From Aralia elata (Eukaryota; Streptophyta; Magnoliopsida; Apiales; Araliaceae), in assembly GCA_034770075.1 (NCBI GenBank), contig JAVJAP010000139.1:186001-250000 (forward strand): a DNA stretch of 64,000 bases, read 5' to 3'. The translations under genes and the position numbers were made by a program. Numbering within the stretch: position 1 is the stretch's first letter; each line of letters starts with the position of its first letter. The notes under the pieces were generated by a model, which saw only the letters and a list, made by a program, of their open reading frames with translations, was not told the origin of the DNA and did no database searches. Positions 46,155 through 57,318 of the stretch are shown piece by piece.

Positions 46155-47887
46155 ATGTCAGCCGACCGGAGTTGGATGTACCGTAGGATACCCATTGACG
46201 GGAGGGGATTAGTGGAAGCTTACCGTGAAGGGGTGTGCTACTTTCTGGACAAAGCCATAGAACATGCTGATGATCCGAACGGGAAGATGAGATGCCCCGT
46301 TTTGTGTCAAGTGTAAAAACTTGATATGGAAGAAAGCCGACGAGATTAAATTCGACCTATTTTCTCGTGGTTTTGTGGAAGGGTATTCTGTATGGATCCA
46401 TCACGGGGAACTGACCGGCTCAGTAGACCAACCAGTTCACGGTGATTCAAACGCCGATGACTATGATGTTGTGGAGATGTTGGTGGATGCTTATGGGCCT
46501 AACAATATCAAGTGGACTGAAAACGATTATTCTTCAGGTAGTGCTCGACAAGAGCCAAATGACACAGCTGCTGCCTTTTACAAGATGCTATCTGAATCGG
46601 GGGTCCCATTGTATCCCGGAAATGATCAGCACACCAGGCTATCTGCAGTTACAAAGCTCTTACACTTCAAGAATGAGCATGACTGCAGTGAGAGGGGTTT
46701 CAATGCTTTGCTCTCTCTTATCAGCGAGTTCTTACCCAAGAATCACACTTTGCCCTCGAACTATTACGAAGTGAAGAAGATGGTAAAGGGGTTGAATATG
46801 GGTTATCAGAAGATCGATGCTTGTGAGCAGGACTGCATGTTATACTATGGGACAGACAGAGATAAGGTGCAGTGTTCTATATGTAATTGCACTCGGTACA
46901 AGGTGACAAAACGTGGGGGGAAGGAGAAACATGTGCCCACGAAGATCCTACGGTATTTTCCTCTTGCGCCGAGGCTGCAACGGCTATTCATGTCGTCTCA
47001 CACGGCTCATCATATGAGTTGGCATAGAACAAGAGATGTCGTGCCTGGTCAACTGACACACCCTGCAGATGGAGATGAATGGAAGAAATTTGATGAAAAT
47101 TTCCCACTGTTTGCGGAGGAAGTTAGAAATGTGAGGCTCGGCATGGCTACGGATGGATTTTGCCCTTTTAATAATTTTAGTCAGCCTTACTCAGTTTGGC
47201 CAGTCATAATGGTAGCTTATAATCTTCCACCGTCAATGTGCATGAGGGATCCGTATTTGTTCTTGACTTTACTCATACCGGGTGATAAGAGTCCTACAAA
47301 AGACATAAACGTGTACCTCAGGTCGTTAGTCGATGAACTAAAGATGCTATGGGAGACGGGGGTCCAGACGTATGATAGATCAATTGGGCAGAATTTTTTG
47401 ATGAAGGCAGCCTTGTTGTGGACTATCACTGACTTTCCGGCTCTTGGGATGATTAGTGGTTGGTCGACTCACGGGAAGCTGTTATGTCTAGTCTGTATGG
47501 GGGATGTGCAAGGTCATCAGTTGCAGCATGGGCGAAAATGTAGTTTCTTTGGAACAGCTCGTAGATTCTTGCCTGTTGATCACAACTACAGAAAGATGTC
47601 TGCACAGTTCAACAGAAAGACAGAGAAGAAGGGGGTTGTTGGTAGACTATCGGGCAACGAGGTCTTGACCTGGCTGAACGAGTTGACATTTCCACCGCCA
47701 GGCAAGGGGCACAGTACACTGAGAGCAATTGGTTACGGGAAGACTCATAATTGGACACACGTCCCCATATGGTTTGAGTTGCCGTACTGGGTCACACTTT
47801 CCGTCCGTCATTGTATTGATGTCATGCATACAGAAAAGAATGTTTTTGAGAATTTGTTTTACACCGTGTTAGATGCGAGTGGTAAAA

Positions 47888-49414
47888 TGATGAGTGGGTT
47901 TTATACCTACGAATCAGGTATTGTTAGGCTTAATTATTGTTATCTTTAAGTGTTTTTAGTATTATTTTATTTGTTTTTGTGTTTTTTATTGTAGGATGGA
48001 GTTGGAGGGGCATAGAAGTCATTTGGTGAAGAAAAGAATTAAAAAGGATTAAAATTTGAGCTTAATGGCATTTCTATAATTACGTGGGCATGACCTAGCG
48101 CCAGAGGCGCTAGGATTTGTACTGAGGTAGCGCCAGAAGCGCTAGGGCCATGCCAAGACACTAACTCAGCGCCATTAGCGCTCACTTCAGCGCCAGCGGC
48201 GCTACACCAAGCCACGACATACTGCAAGCCAGCGCTATTAGCGCCCAACTCAGCGCCAGCAGCGCTACCATCACCACAACACACTGTACCTCAGCGCTAT
48301 TAGCGCTCACTTTAGTCACTTCATAGCGCCAGAGGCGCTAGGGCACGAAATTTGTTGCTGAGTTGCAGCTGGAGGAGGAAAAGGAAGCCAATTCGGAAGA
48401 GGATTCTAGTGAATATTAATCAGATAGTGAGAAGGTTTTTAGGAGATTTTTATTATTATTATTCTACTTTTCTAGAGAGAAGTTTTATGGTGGATTACTT
48501 TTGTTGAAGCATTGGATTTTGATGTGGATTGAACTCTACTTTGGATTTTATTCTTCAATTGGGTTTGATCAATCTAATTCTTCCTACTTCAATTGATTGT
48601 TTATTTTTCCATGTTTAGTTTTAATCCCATAATGGCTTTTGGTTCAGATATGAACTAATCTCCATTATGGGATTCTAACGGATTTTAATATGTAGTTTAA
48701 TTACAGTTTTGATTGTTAGCTTGTTTTATATATCATAAGGAACTTCTATCATGATTGTTTTGCATGTGTGAATGATTGATCACCATTCGATTTCAGTACT
48801 TATATGGAATTGAAAAATAACATATTAGTATGGATTGTAATCATGATAGCTTGCGAATATGAGGCTTAATTGGATAACTTATTATTGTGTGAGTCAGATA
48901 GAAATATATTGTTTCACCGTAAGAGTCAAAATAGGGACTTGTGCTTAAAATCAATATAATTGCAATTTCACATAGAAATATAGTGATTTTGGTTATAGTG
49001 GTGATTACATGGTGTCTATTGAGTATGGATATTATGTGAGTAGGTCATAATGCATTGACAAATGGTTATGTCTATTTTAGTGTCCTTGGCTACTTTTCTG
49101 TGATATGTGAACTTACTAGCATGATAGTGGTAATTAGATGAACTATTAAATGAAGTTAGGATCCCATTAACTCCAAGCTTGATATATTTCGTTAGTATTT
49201 GCATAGTTAGTTATTAATTGAAATAGAAATAATTTTGTCATCAAAAGTAAGTCAATAGTTTAGGCAAATAAGTATAGTGATAGAACTGATGCATAGTGAA
49301 TTAATTTAATCCTGTCTCTGTGGGACAATACTCTACTTCCTTTGTATTACTTGTTGACCACGTATACTTGCGTGAGTTAGAGCTCTTTTATTAAAGACTT
49401 AAAAAGAGGCAACA
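47888..49414 (+). repeat. Gypsy 5' LTR (1,527 bp)
   Basis: Begins TGATGAGTGGG and ends GAGGCAACA. Contains the GC-rich palindrome array at 48094-48343 and otherwise AT-rich sequence. Confidence 0.95.
48094..48343. repeat. Array of eight AGCGCC/GGCGCT palindromes in the LTR
   Basis: Eight short inverted repeats at roughly 25-40 bp spacing. The first has perfect 9 bp arms CCTAGCGCC and GGCGCTAGG around AGA. Others are TAGCGC-GCGCTA types and AGCGC-(C/T)ATTA-GCGCT types. The last repeats the first almost exactly. The block is CpG-rich in an otherwise AT-rich LTR and is copied at 54084-54333. Confidence 0.95.
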
Positions 49415-49420
49415 AGTATT

Positions 49421-49438
49421 TGGCGCCCTTGCCGGGGA
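49421..49438 (+). other. Gypsy primer binding site
   Basis: TGGCGCCCTTGCCGGGGA lies 6 bp after the 5' LTR. Athila-like plant gypsy elements have TGGCGCCGTTGCCGGGGA here, complementary to tRNA-Asp (from memory); this copy differs at one base. Confidence 0.8.
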
Positions 49439-49560
49439 CAGGCGTTAGATTTTTATTATTATCATCAGTTTTAAGCTATATTGTTTGACTTAGACAAATC
49501 TAATCTTTTCTCATTTCTATTTTTATTTTTGTATGGGTTTCAGGTACTTGTAGAATTTTT

Positions 49561-52407
49561 ATGCACACACGATCATCCTATTCAGAATTAACACCAGCTC
49601 AGGATAATATTGACGGAAAAGGTTGGAAAGCAAGAGTGCGTAGGAATTTGCAAGCACAGTTAGAAAGAACTATTCCGAAGATGGTGGAGGAACAGAGAAT
49701 TGAGCAAAGAGAGGAACATAAAGCTTTGAGGGACTATTCCATGCCAAACATCACGGGATTGCAGTCTAGCATAGTCAGACCGGCAATAGCAGCAAATACC
49801 TTTGAGATTAAACAAGGAACCATTCAAATGGTACAGAATTCGGTCCAGTTTGGGGGTGCTGCTACAGATGATCCTAATGAGCATATATTGAGCTTCATTG
49901 AAATATGCGATACATTTAGGTACAATGGGGTGACGAAGGATGCTATCCGACTAAGGTTATTCCCATTCTCATTAAGGGATAGAGCGAGAAGTTGGCTTCA
50001 TTCTTTGCCTTCAGGATCAATTACTACATGGGATGACCTAGCACAGAAGTTTTTAGCCAAGTTTTTCCCCATGGCGAAAACTGCAAAAATGAGGACAGCA
50101 ATCTCTCAATTCGAGCAACAACAGGGTGAGTCCTTATATGAGGCTTGGGATAGGTACAAGGAGATGTTAAGAAAATGTCCACACCATGGGATGCTAGATT
50201 GGATGGTGATCAACACATTTTATAATGGATTGGGATGGCAGTCTAGGCAGATGGTAGATGCAGCTGCGGGTGGAGCATTAGGGGCAAAGAGCTATGACGA
50301 GGCGTATAGCCTTATTGAGACTATGGCAGCAAATGATTTTCAAAATCCTACAGCCAGAACGTCACAGCCTAGAGTTGCAGGTGTGTTGGAAGTGGATGCT
50401 ATTACCCAGTTGTCAGCGCAGATGGCTGCTATGGCAAAGAAAATATATTCGTTGTCGGAAGGCAAAGCCAAGGCAGTTGCCTTCGTATGTGAGATCTGTG
50501 CGGGGTCGCACTCAACAGATCAATGTGCTATCAACTCGGAGTCGGTGCAATATGTGAACACTTATAAGAAAGACCAAGGTCAGTTTCAGAACACATACCA
50601 CCCCAACAACCGCAATCATCCAAACTTTAGTTGGTCAAACAATCAAGGAAATCAGCAGCAACAGTTTCAGCAGAACAATCAGTTTCAGCCGACGCAACAA
50701 CAGTATGCTCCACGACCACTTTTTCCACCGGGATATTCTCAACAACAACATCCCACTCCATATGCACCTCCGCAGGAAAAGAAATCAGAAATGGAAGAGA
50801 TGATGTTAAAGTACATGGCAAATACAGAGGTGATGATCAAAAGCCAGGCAGTGGCTATTAAAAATCTGGAAGCTCAGATGGGGCAAATGGCGACTATGCT
50901 TAACAGCAGGCCCCAGGGTTCATTGCCAAGTAACACAGAAGCAAATCCACGGAGAGAAGGTAAGGAACAGTGTCAGGATATTACACTCAGATCGGGAAAG
51001 CAATATTCAGGTAATGTACCAGACTCAGCAGCACCGAGTTTACAAGGGGATGACACTGGGGTAGAAACTGAGTTAGAAAGTGAAGCTGAACAGAAAGAGA
51101 AGAAGGATGAGTCCGAGTCGCAACAAGTAGAGAAGGATAAATCTAGTTCAGATGGGAAGCCCGTGAATACAGTACCGCAAGTTCACCCTCGAGTTCCATA
51201 TCCGCAAAGATTGAATAAACAGAGGGATGATAAACAGTTCAGAAAGTTTTTGGAGGTTTTTAAGAAACTGCAGATCAACATACCTTTCGCGGAGGCATTA
51301 GAACAAATGCCAAGTTATGCAAAGTTTATGAAGGGTATACTGTCAAGGAAGAGAAGGTTAGACGAGTTTGAGACAGTGGCCTTGACAGAGGAATGCAGTG
51401 CAGTGCTTCAACGTAAATTACCTCCAAAGCTGAAAGATCCGAGCAGTTTCACAATTCCATGCACGATCGGAAAGATGAGCTTCGATAAATGTTTGTGTGA
51501 TCTTGGGGCAAGTATCAACCTGATGCCGTTGTCAGTATTCAGTCAGTTGGGATTACCGGAACCAAGACCAACAAATATATCTCTGCAGTTAGCCGATAGA
51601 TCTATCACATATCCACGGGGGATAGTGGAAGACGTACTGGTGAAAGTGGACAAATTTATCTTTCCGGCGGACTTCATCATTCTGGATTATGAAGAGGACA
51701 AAAATATACCAATCATACTAGGGAGACCATTCCTAGCCACTGGGAGGACTTTGATAGACGTGCAGAAAGGGGAGCTTACAATGCGTGTACATGACCAGGA
51801 GGTGACGTTTAACGTTTTCAAAGCAATGAAGCTCCCAACCGATGAAGAAGAATGCTTCAGAGTAGACTTGGTGGATAGTATAGTGCATGATGAAGTTGAA
51901 AGTTTGTTGGGCTATGAACCATTGCAGAGAGCAATTGCTGAAGATTTAGAATTGGAGGATGAAGAATGTACCGAACTTGAACTAAAACCACTTCCAGATC
52001 ATCTCAGATACGCATTTTTAAATAAAGATTCAAAGCTACCTGTGATTATTTCTTCTGTACTAACATCTTTTCAGGAGGAAACACTGCTACGAGTGCTTAG
52101 AGAGTTTAAATCAGCTATTGGATGGACTATAGCCGATATCAAGGGGATAAGATCTTCTTTTTGCCTGCATAAGATCCTGCTGAAAGATGGTAGCAAGCCG
52201 TCGGTTGAGCAGCAAAGAAGGCTCAATCTGATAATGAAAGAAGTGGTCAAGGATACAGGAAAAGTTGAATCGAATGATGATAGTTATTTTCTGCCAATGG
52301 ATGAAGATAAGTTTGGGGGTTTTCAAACGTACGATGATGCCAAGGAATTCAAAGAAAAGACTAAGAGAAGGCATGCAATGATATTTTTTGCGATTGAACC
52401 AGAATGA
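49561..52407 (+). CDS. Gypsy Gag-protease polyprotein, RT truncated
   Basis: Open 948-codon ORF. Residues ~100-230 are a Retrotrans_gag domain (LRLFPFSLRDRARSWLHSLP; TTWDDLAQKFLAKFFP). A short Cys/His cluster (CEICAGSHSTDQC) is at about 317-329, then a Gln/Asn/Pro-rich linker. The retropepsin core has CDLGASINLMPLSVF at about 643-657 (DLGA instead of the usual DSGA/DTGA) and IPIILGRPFLATGRTLIDV. The start of RT (AIGWTIADIKGI, SVEQQRRLN) is at about 860-895. It then jumps to an unrelated hydrophilic tail and stops. The catalytic parts of RT, RNase H and integrase are absent. The clean, long ORF suggests the deletion-bearing form was itself propagated. Confidence 0.9.
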   Translation: MHTRSSYSELTPAQDNIDGKGWKARVRRNLQAQLERTIPKMVEEQRIEQREEHKALRDYSMPNITGLQSSIVRPAIAANTFEIKQGTIQMVQNSVQFGGAATDDPNEHILSFIEICDTFRYNGVTKDAIRLRLFPFSLRDRARSWLHSLPSGSITTWDDLAQKFLAKFFPMAKTAKMRTAISQFEQQQGESLYEAWDRYKEMLRKCPHHGMLDWMVINTFYNGLGWQSRQMVDAAAGGALGAKSYDEAYSLIETMAANDFQNPTARTSQPRVAGVLEVDAITQLSAQMAAMAKKIYSLSEGKAKAVAFVCEICAGSHSTDQCAINSESVQYVNTYKKDQGQFQNTYHPNNRNHPNFSWSNNQGNQQQQFQQNNQFQPTQQQYAPRPLFPPGYSQQQHPTPYAPPQEKKSEMEEMMLKYMANTEVMIKSQAVAIKNLEAQMGQMATMLNSRPQGSLPSNTEANPRREGKEQCQDITLRSGKQYSGNVPDSAAPSLQGDDTGVETELESEAEQKEKKDESESQQVEKDKSSSDGKPVNTVPQVHPRVPYPQRLNKQRDDKQFRKFLEVFKKLQINIPFAEALEQMPSYAKFMKGILSRKRRLDEFETVALTEECSAVLQRKLPPKLKDPSSFTIPCTIGKMSFDKCLCDLGASINLMPLSVFSQLGLPEPRPTNISLQLADRSITYPRGIVEDVLVKVDKFIFPADFIILDYEEDKNIPIILGRPFLATGRTLIDVQKGELTMRVHDQEVTFNVFKAMKLPTDEEECFRVDLVDSIVHDEVESLLGYEPLQRAIAEDLELEDEECTELELKPLPDHLRYAFLNKDSKLPVIISSVLTSFQEETLLRVLREFKSAIGWTIADIKGIRSSFCLHKILLKDGSKPSVEQQRRLNLIMKEVVKDTGKVESNDDSYFLPMDEDKFGGFQTYDDAKEFKEKTKRRHAMIFFAIEPE

Positions 52408-53862
52408 AATTCAGAGACAGTCAAGCTAATTGACTATAACTTAGCGCTATCTGGGAGGCAACCCAGTGTTTTAATTTTCTGTTTTGTTTTTGTTTATTCA
52501 ATTAATTTTGTTTTTTAAAAAAAAAAGAAAAAAAGAAAAAAAATGCAACAACACTAGATCGGGCTTAATGAGGGCACAACACACAAAAGCAAGAACATAA
52601 TACCAAGATTTGCTTTCTCCTTCACCAAGCCAAATTGCAATTCTACTACATGGGCTATTCCAGTTTCCACCAGCTCCTCTTCTTTCTATTTACCCACCAC
52701 CTGACTCGCCTTCTGATGCGGATGATGAGGATGATGATGATGTTGCCGATGGCAGTGATGCTGAGTAGTTCTTCATCAGGGGAGTCCTCTGTTCTTACTG
52801 TTTTATTCTTTCTCAATGAGGGCATTGTCTTGTTCAGTTTGGGGGGTAGTTTTTTGTTCGGTTTCATGCATTTAGTTTGTTTTGTTTTCTTGTGTTATGC
52901 ATGATGCATGGTCGTTGCATTGCGTTTTAGGTTGTGGTATGCATTTAGATTCATGAATTAAGCATAAATTGATATAGTATCTAATGTGGCCAATGATAAG
53001 ACTGGTTTCATGGTTTTAACTTGAGAAGAATTGAAAACTAGTGCTTAGTGATGACTTTGATTAGGTAGTGAAGTTTAACTTGTCTGAAACTTTTGTTAGT
53101 AAGGAAAGCACAAAATCAATTGTTTTGATCAGTTTAATTTAAATTGTTGCATAATTTTCTTCTGGTGGAAGATTTGGGGTTAAAACTTGATAATATCGGT
53201 GAAATGTCCATTAAATAAGAAACAGGCAAGAATCTAAGTTTGGGGGAATCTTGGGGTGTGAATAAAAAAAAAGAGAGAAATTTGAAAATTTTGAACCTTT
53301 CCCCAAATGAAGAATGGATCATGTGGTGGGTTGAGATGGAGCGTAAAACGCACTCACTCATAAACACATGGAACGAGATGGAGCGTAAAACGCACTCGTT
53401 CAAAAGAAAGTGAGATGGAGCATAAAATGCACTCACTAAAAAGAAAAAAAATTGTTTTAAATTCCTGGGGAAGGGTTTAAAAAAGGATCTAAATATGTTA
53501 AATGACCTTAGTGATACCCCTATGCTTAGTGATTGCTTGAATCAGTTGAATTGGTTGTGTTCACGGGTTGATTTGGGTTGCAATTTAAAGTTTTCTTCTA
53601 AGAAGTCAATTATGTGATGGATTTGAATTGTAATTGATTGAAATGGTTGATATACACACACGCACAACATGGGTGATGACAGGTGTAACTTAACTAATTG
53701 GTTAGAGTTAGAAAGTTTGCATTGGTTAGAGATTCTACTTAAGTATGTATGATATCTTTGAGGCCTGGTGTTGGATACTATGTTGGTTGATTGTTTGATT
53801 CGTAGGCATGATAGTTAGTTTGCATTTGCATCATTGCATTGCTTGAGGACAAGCAGTTGGTT
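52408..53862 (+). other. Gypsy 3' non-coding region
   Basis: 1.45 kb without a supported gene. Two extra PPT-like strings, CAGTTTGGGGGG (~52837) and AAGTTTGGGGG (~53237), precede the true PPT. A short tandem motif GAGATGGAGCGTAAAACGC occurs three times in 53333-53435 with variation. AT-rich elsewhere. Confidence 0.6.
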
Positions 53863-53877
53863 AAGTTTGGGGGTATT
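53863..53877 (+). other. Gypsy polypurine tract
   Basis: AAGTTTGGGGGTATT directly before the 3' LTR, the expected plus-strand priming site and typical of Athila/Tat-like elements. Confidence 0.85.
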
Positions 53878-55404
53878 TGATGAGTGGGTTTTATACCTAC
53901 GAATCAGGTATTGTTAGGCTTAATTATTGTTATCTTTAAGTGTTTTTAGTATTATTTTATTTGTTTTTGTGTTTTTTATTGTAGGATGGAGTTGGAGGGG
54001 CATAGAAGTTATTTGGTGAAGAAAAAAATTAAAAAGGATTAAAATTTGAGCTTAATGGCATTTCTGTAATTACGTGGGCATGACCTAGCGCCAGAGGCGC
54101 TAGGATTTGTACTGAGGTAGCGCCAGAAGCGCTAGGGCCATGCCAAGACACTAACTCAGCGCCATTAGCGCTCACTTCAGCGCCAGCGGCGCTACACCAA
54201 GCCACGACATACTACAAGCCAGCGCTATTAGCGCCCAACTCAGCGCCAGCAGCGCTACCATCACCACAACACACTGTACCTCAGCGCTATTAGCGCTCAC
54301 TTCAGTCACTTCATAGCGCCAGAGGCGCTAGGGCACGAAATTTGTTGCTGAGTTACAGCTGGAGGAGGAAAAGGAAGCCAATTCGGAAGAGGATTCTAGT
54401 GAATATTAATCAGATAGTGAGAAGGTTTTTGGGAGATTTTTATTATTATTATTCTACTTTTCTAGAGAGAAGTTTTATGGTGGATTACTTTTGTTGAAGC
54501 ATTGGATTTTGATGTGGATTGAACTCTACTTTGGATTTTATTCTTCAATTGGGTTTGATCAATCTAATTCTTCCTACTTCAATTGATTGTTTATTTTTCC
54601 ATGTTTAGTTTTGATCCCATAATGGCTTTTGGTTCAGATATGAACTAATCTCCATTATGGGATTCTAACGGATTTTAATATGTAGTTTAATTACAGTTTT
54701 GATTGTTAGCTTGTTTTATATATCATAAGGAACTTCTATCATGATTGTTTTGCATGTGTGAATGATTGATCACCATTCGATTTTAGTACTTATATGGAAT
54801 TGAAAAATAACATATTAGTATGGATTGTAATCATGATAGCTTGCGAATATGAGGCTTAATTGGATATCTTATTATTGTGTGAGTCAGATAGAAATATACT
54901 GTTTCACCGTAAGAGTCAAAATAGGGACTTGTGCTTAAAATCAATATAATTGCAATTTCACATAGAAATATAGTGATTTTGGTTATAGTGGTGATTATAT
55001 GGTGTCTATTGAGTATGGATATTATGTGAGTAGGTCATAATGCATTGACAAATGGTTATGTCTATTTTAGTGTCATTGGCTACTTTTCTGTGATATGTGA
55101 ACTTACTAGCATGATAGTGGTAATTAGATGAACTATTAAATGAAGTTAGGATCCCATTAACTCCAAGCTTGATATATTTCGTTAGTATTTGCATAGTTAG
55201 TTATTAATTGAAATAGAAATAATTTTGTCATCAAAAGTAAGTCAATAGTTTAGGCAAATAAGTATAGTGATAGAACTGATGCATAGTGAATTAATTTAAT
55301 CCTGTCTCTGTGGGACGATACTCTACTTCCTCTGTATTACTTGTTGACCACGTATACTTGCGTGAGTTAGAGCTCTTTTATTAAAGACTTAAAAAGAGGC
55401 AACA
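53878..55404 (+). repeat. Gypsy 3' LTR (1,527 bp)
   Basis: Same length as the 5' LTR, with about 15 substitutions and no net indel. It is preceded by a polypurine tract. The palindrome array is at 54084-54333. Confidence 0.95.
54084..54333. repeat. Palindrome array, 3' LTR copy
   Basis: Same eight palindromes as 48094-48343. The few changes in this interval fall between palindromes, not in the arms (by eye). Confidence 0.93.
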
Positions 55405-57318
55405 TAAAACAAAAGACAATGACAATGCCCGAAAAGACTTAGAGGCACTGAACATCAGGCCGGAGTTGTGGCTTCGAGGTAACAATTCAAAACCTAAAGC
55501 TCAATTCTGTCTTACTAAGCAACAAGTTGAAGACGTGTACAAGTGGGTTAGTGGGTTGAAGCTTCCAGATGGATATGCTTCTAACATATCTCGTTGCAGT
55601 AATGTTGAGCAGCTAAAGATTAATGGGTTCAAAAGTCACGATTGTCATGTATTTATGCAGAAGTTGATGCCAATTGCATTTCGTGAGATGTTACCCAGAA
55701 AGGTGTTGGATACATTGACCGAACTCTCAAATTTATTTCGGGATCTATGCTCAATTGTAATAAGGTATAGTGATGTGGAGAAGATGGAGAACAATATTGT
55801 GCTTACCATTTGCAAGCTCGAAATGATATTCCCCCCAGGGTTCTTTGACTCGATGGAACATCTGCCTATTCATCTACCGTATGAACTTAAACTTGGCGGT
55901 CCGGTGCAATATCGGTGGATGTATCCTTTTGAAAGGTAATATAATCTACAAATTGCATATACTCATATCTTTCATATTAATCATATTAAAATGCAACATC
56001 TGTAGGTATATGCGTCGATTAAAGCAGAAAGTGAAAAACAAAGCTCATGTTGAGGGTTCTATTGCCGAACGCTATACGGAGGAAGAGCTTGTCAACTTCT
56101 GCTCATTGTATTTTGACGATGTTGTCTCAACAAAGCACAACCGTTTAAGTAGGAATGAGGTTATCGGTCCCCAATCTCATGCTGATAATGAGTTAGCTGT
56201 ATTCACATATCCGAGTAAACCATTTGGCCATGAGACGATGACTTACTTAAGCGACAAAAAATTGAAGATAGCATCCACATACGTGCTTCTAAATATGCCA
56301 GAAGTATCGTCATACATAAAGTATGGATTGTTATATGTCACATCTAATATAATTTATAATCGTTATCAACTTATATATTAAAGTATTTTTTTATTCTTTC
56401 AGTTCATTCGAAGAGGAAGCGTATGCTTCTAACCCGGATTTAACTGCTGCCCAGTTGGAAGCACTCACTACTGCAACTTTCCAACAGTGGTTTCAGACAA
56501 GGGTTGAGGCAGAGAACATTTCTGAGCGTTTTAGAGATGTCATATGTGGTCCTTCCAAGGTTGTTAGTTCTTTTCCTGGATGTATCGTGAATGGGTACAG
56601 ATTTAAGGTCGACAACTTGAATGAACTCACATCAGTCAACTCTGGGGTTGTGGTGTTGGGAAGCTGTTACAATGATTCTGAGTCCAATTACTATGGACGT
56701 CTAGAGGATGTACTTGTGCTTAATTATCCCGGGGGTAATAAGGTAGTTACATTTAAGTGTCGCTGGTTTGATACTGAAAAAGGTGTTAAAGTTGATCGTA
56801 ATAGAATCGTCACAGTAGATATCAAGTCAAAACTCAAATCTGATGACGTTTTCGTGTTAGCCAGCCAAGCGACTCAAGTGTACTACGCTCCTAACGTCGT
56901 AAATAGTAGAAGCCCCTGGTATACAGTTGTCACAACGAAAACACGTGCATTTGATAGTGCAAATATGTTGGGGATGGATGAGGCGTTGCAAGAAGATGTT
57001 AGCAATCCTAGGCAGGTGCAGCTAAATGATGAAGATGTGATGACAAATGATGTGGTTGACGTACTCGACAATGAGGAAGTAGCAGATTTGGAGGTTGTGC
57101 ATGAGTACGTTATCGTTCAAGATGATAATGACAACGAATCTGATATCGATGATGATGAGGAAGAGACTGAATCCGATGATGATATTGATGTTGAATCTGA
57201 TGGGTTTGACGACGTACAACCTCTAAACGTATTTAACATTAGTAAATAATTTAATATTAATATATTAGATTTAAATAGTAATAATATATTATATTTCCGT
57301 TATTTCAGTAGAATATTT

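Larger units (their letters stand above)
47888..55404 (+). mobile_element. Ty3/gypsy element with gag-protease only (Athila-like, non-autonomous)
   Basis: A 7,517 bp element with two 1,527 bp LTRs (47888-49414 and 53878-55404), TG...CA ends and a perfect target duplication TAAAA (47883-47887 and 55405-55409). It has a PBS, a PPT and one long ORF (gag-protease plus the first piece of RT). The rest of RT, RNase H and integrase are deleted, so it would need proteins from a relative. The LTRs differ at about 15 positions by hand count (about 1%), so insertion was recent. Its target was the TNP2 coding exon of CACTA-2. Confidence 0.94.
46155..57249 (+). pseudogene. CACTA-2 TNP2-type transposase (split by a gypsy element)
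   Basis: Catalytic transposase that would bind the TIRs and excise the element. Exons: 46155-47887 / 55410-55935 / 56006-56320 / 56403-57249, with GT-AG introns at 55936-56005 and 56321-56402 and the gypsy insertion at 47888-55404. Removing the gypsy and one inserted base gives exactly 1,140 codons. Domains in order: transposase-associated N-terminus (MSADRSWMYRR); the TNP2 core with ITDFPALGMISGWSTHGK and CIDVMHTEKNVFENL, which include likely catalytic Asp residues; DUF4218 (YRWMYPFERYMRRLK); DUF4216 (YYGRLEDVLVLNYPG, then VTFKCRWFD); and an acidic tail (EEETESDDDIDVESD). The single frameshift is an extra T in the run 46300-46303, just before the CVKCKN block. Confidence 0.93.

Noticed and set aside
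48094..48343. CRISPR-like regularly spaced palindromes
   Set aside because: Plant DNA inside an LTR; repeats are unequal palindromes with no unique spacers or cas genes.
50627..50861. ORFs on either strand overlapping the gypsy gag
   Set aside because: Shadow frames of the Gln-rich gag linker.
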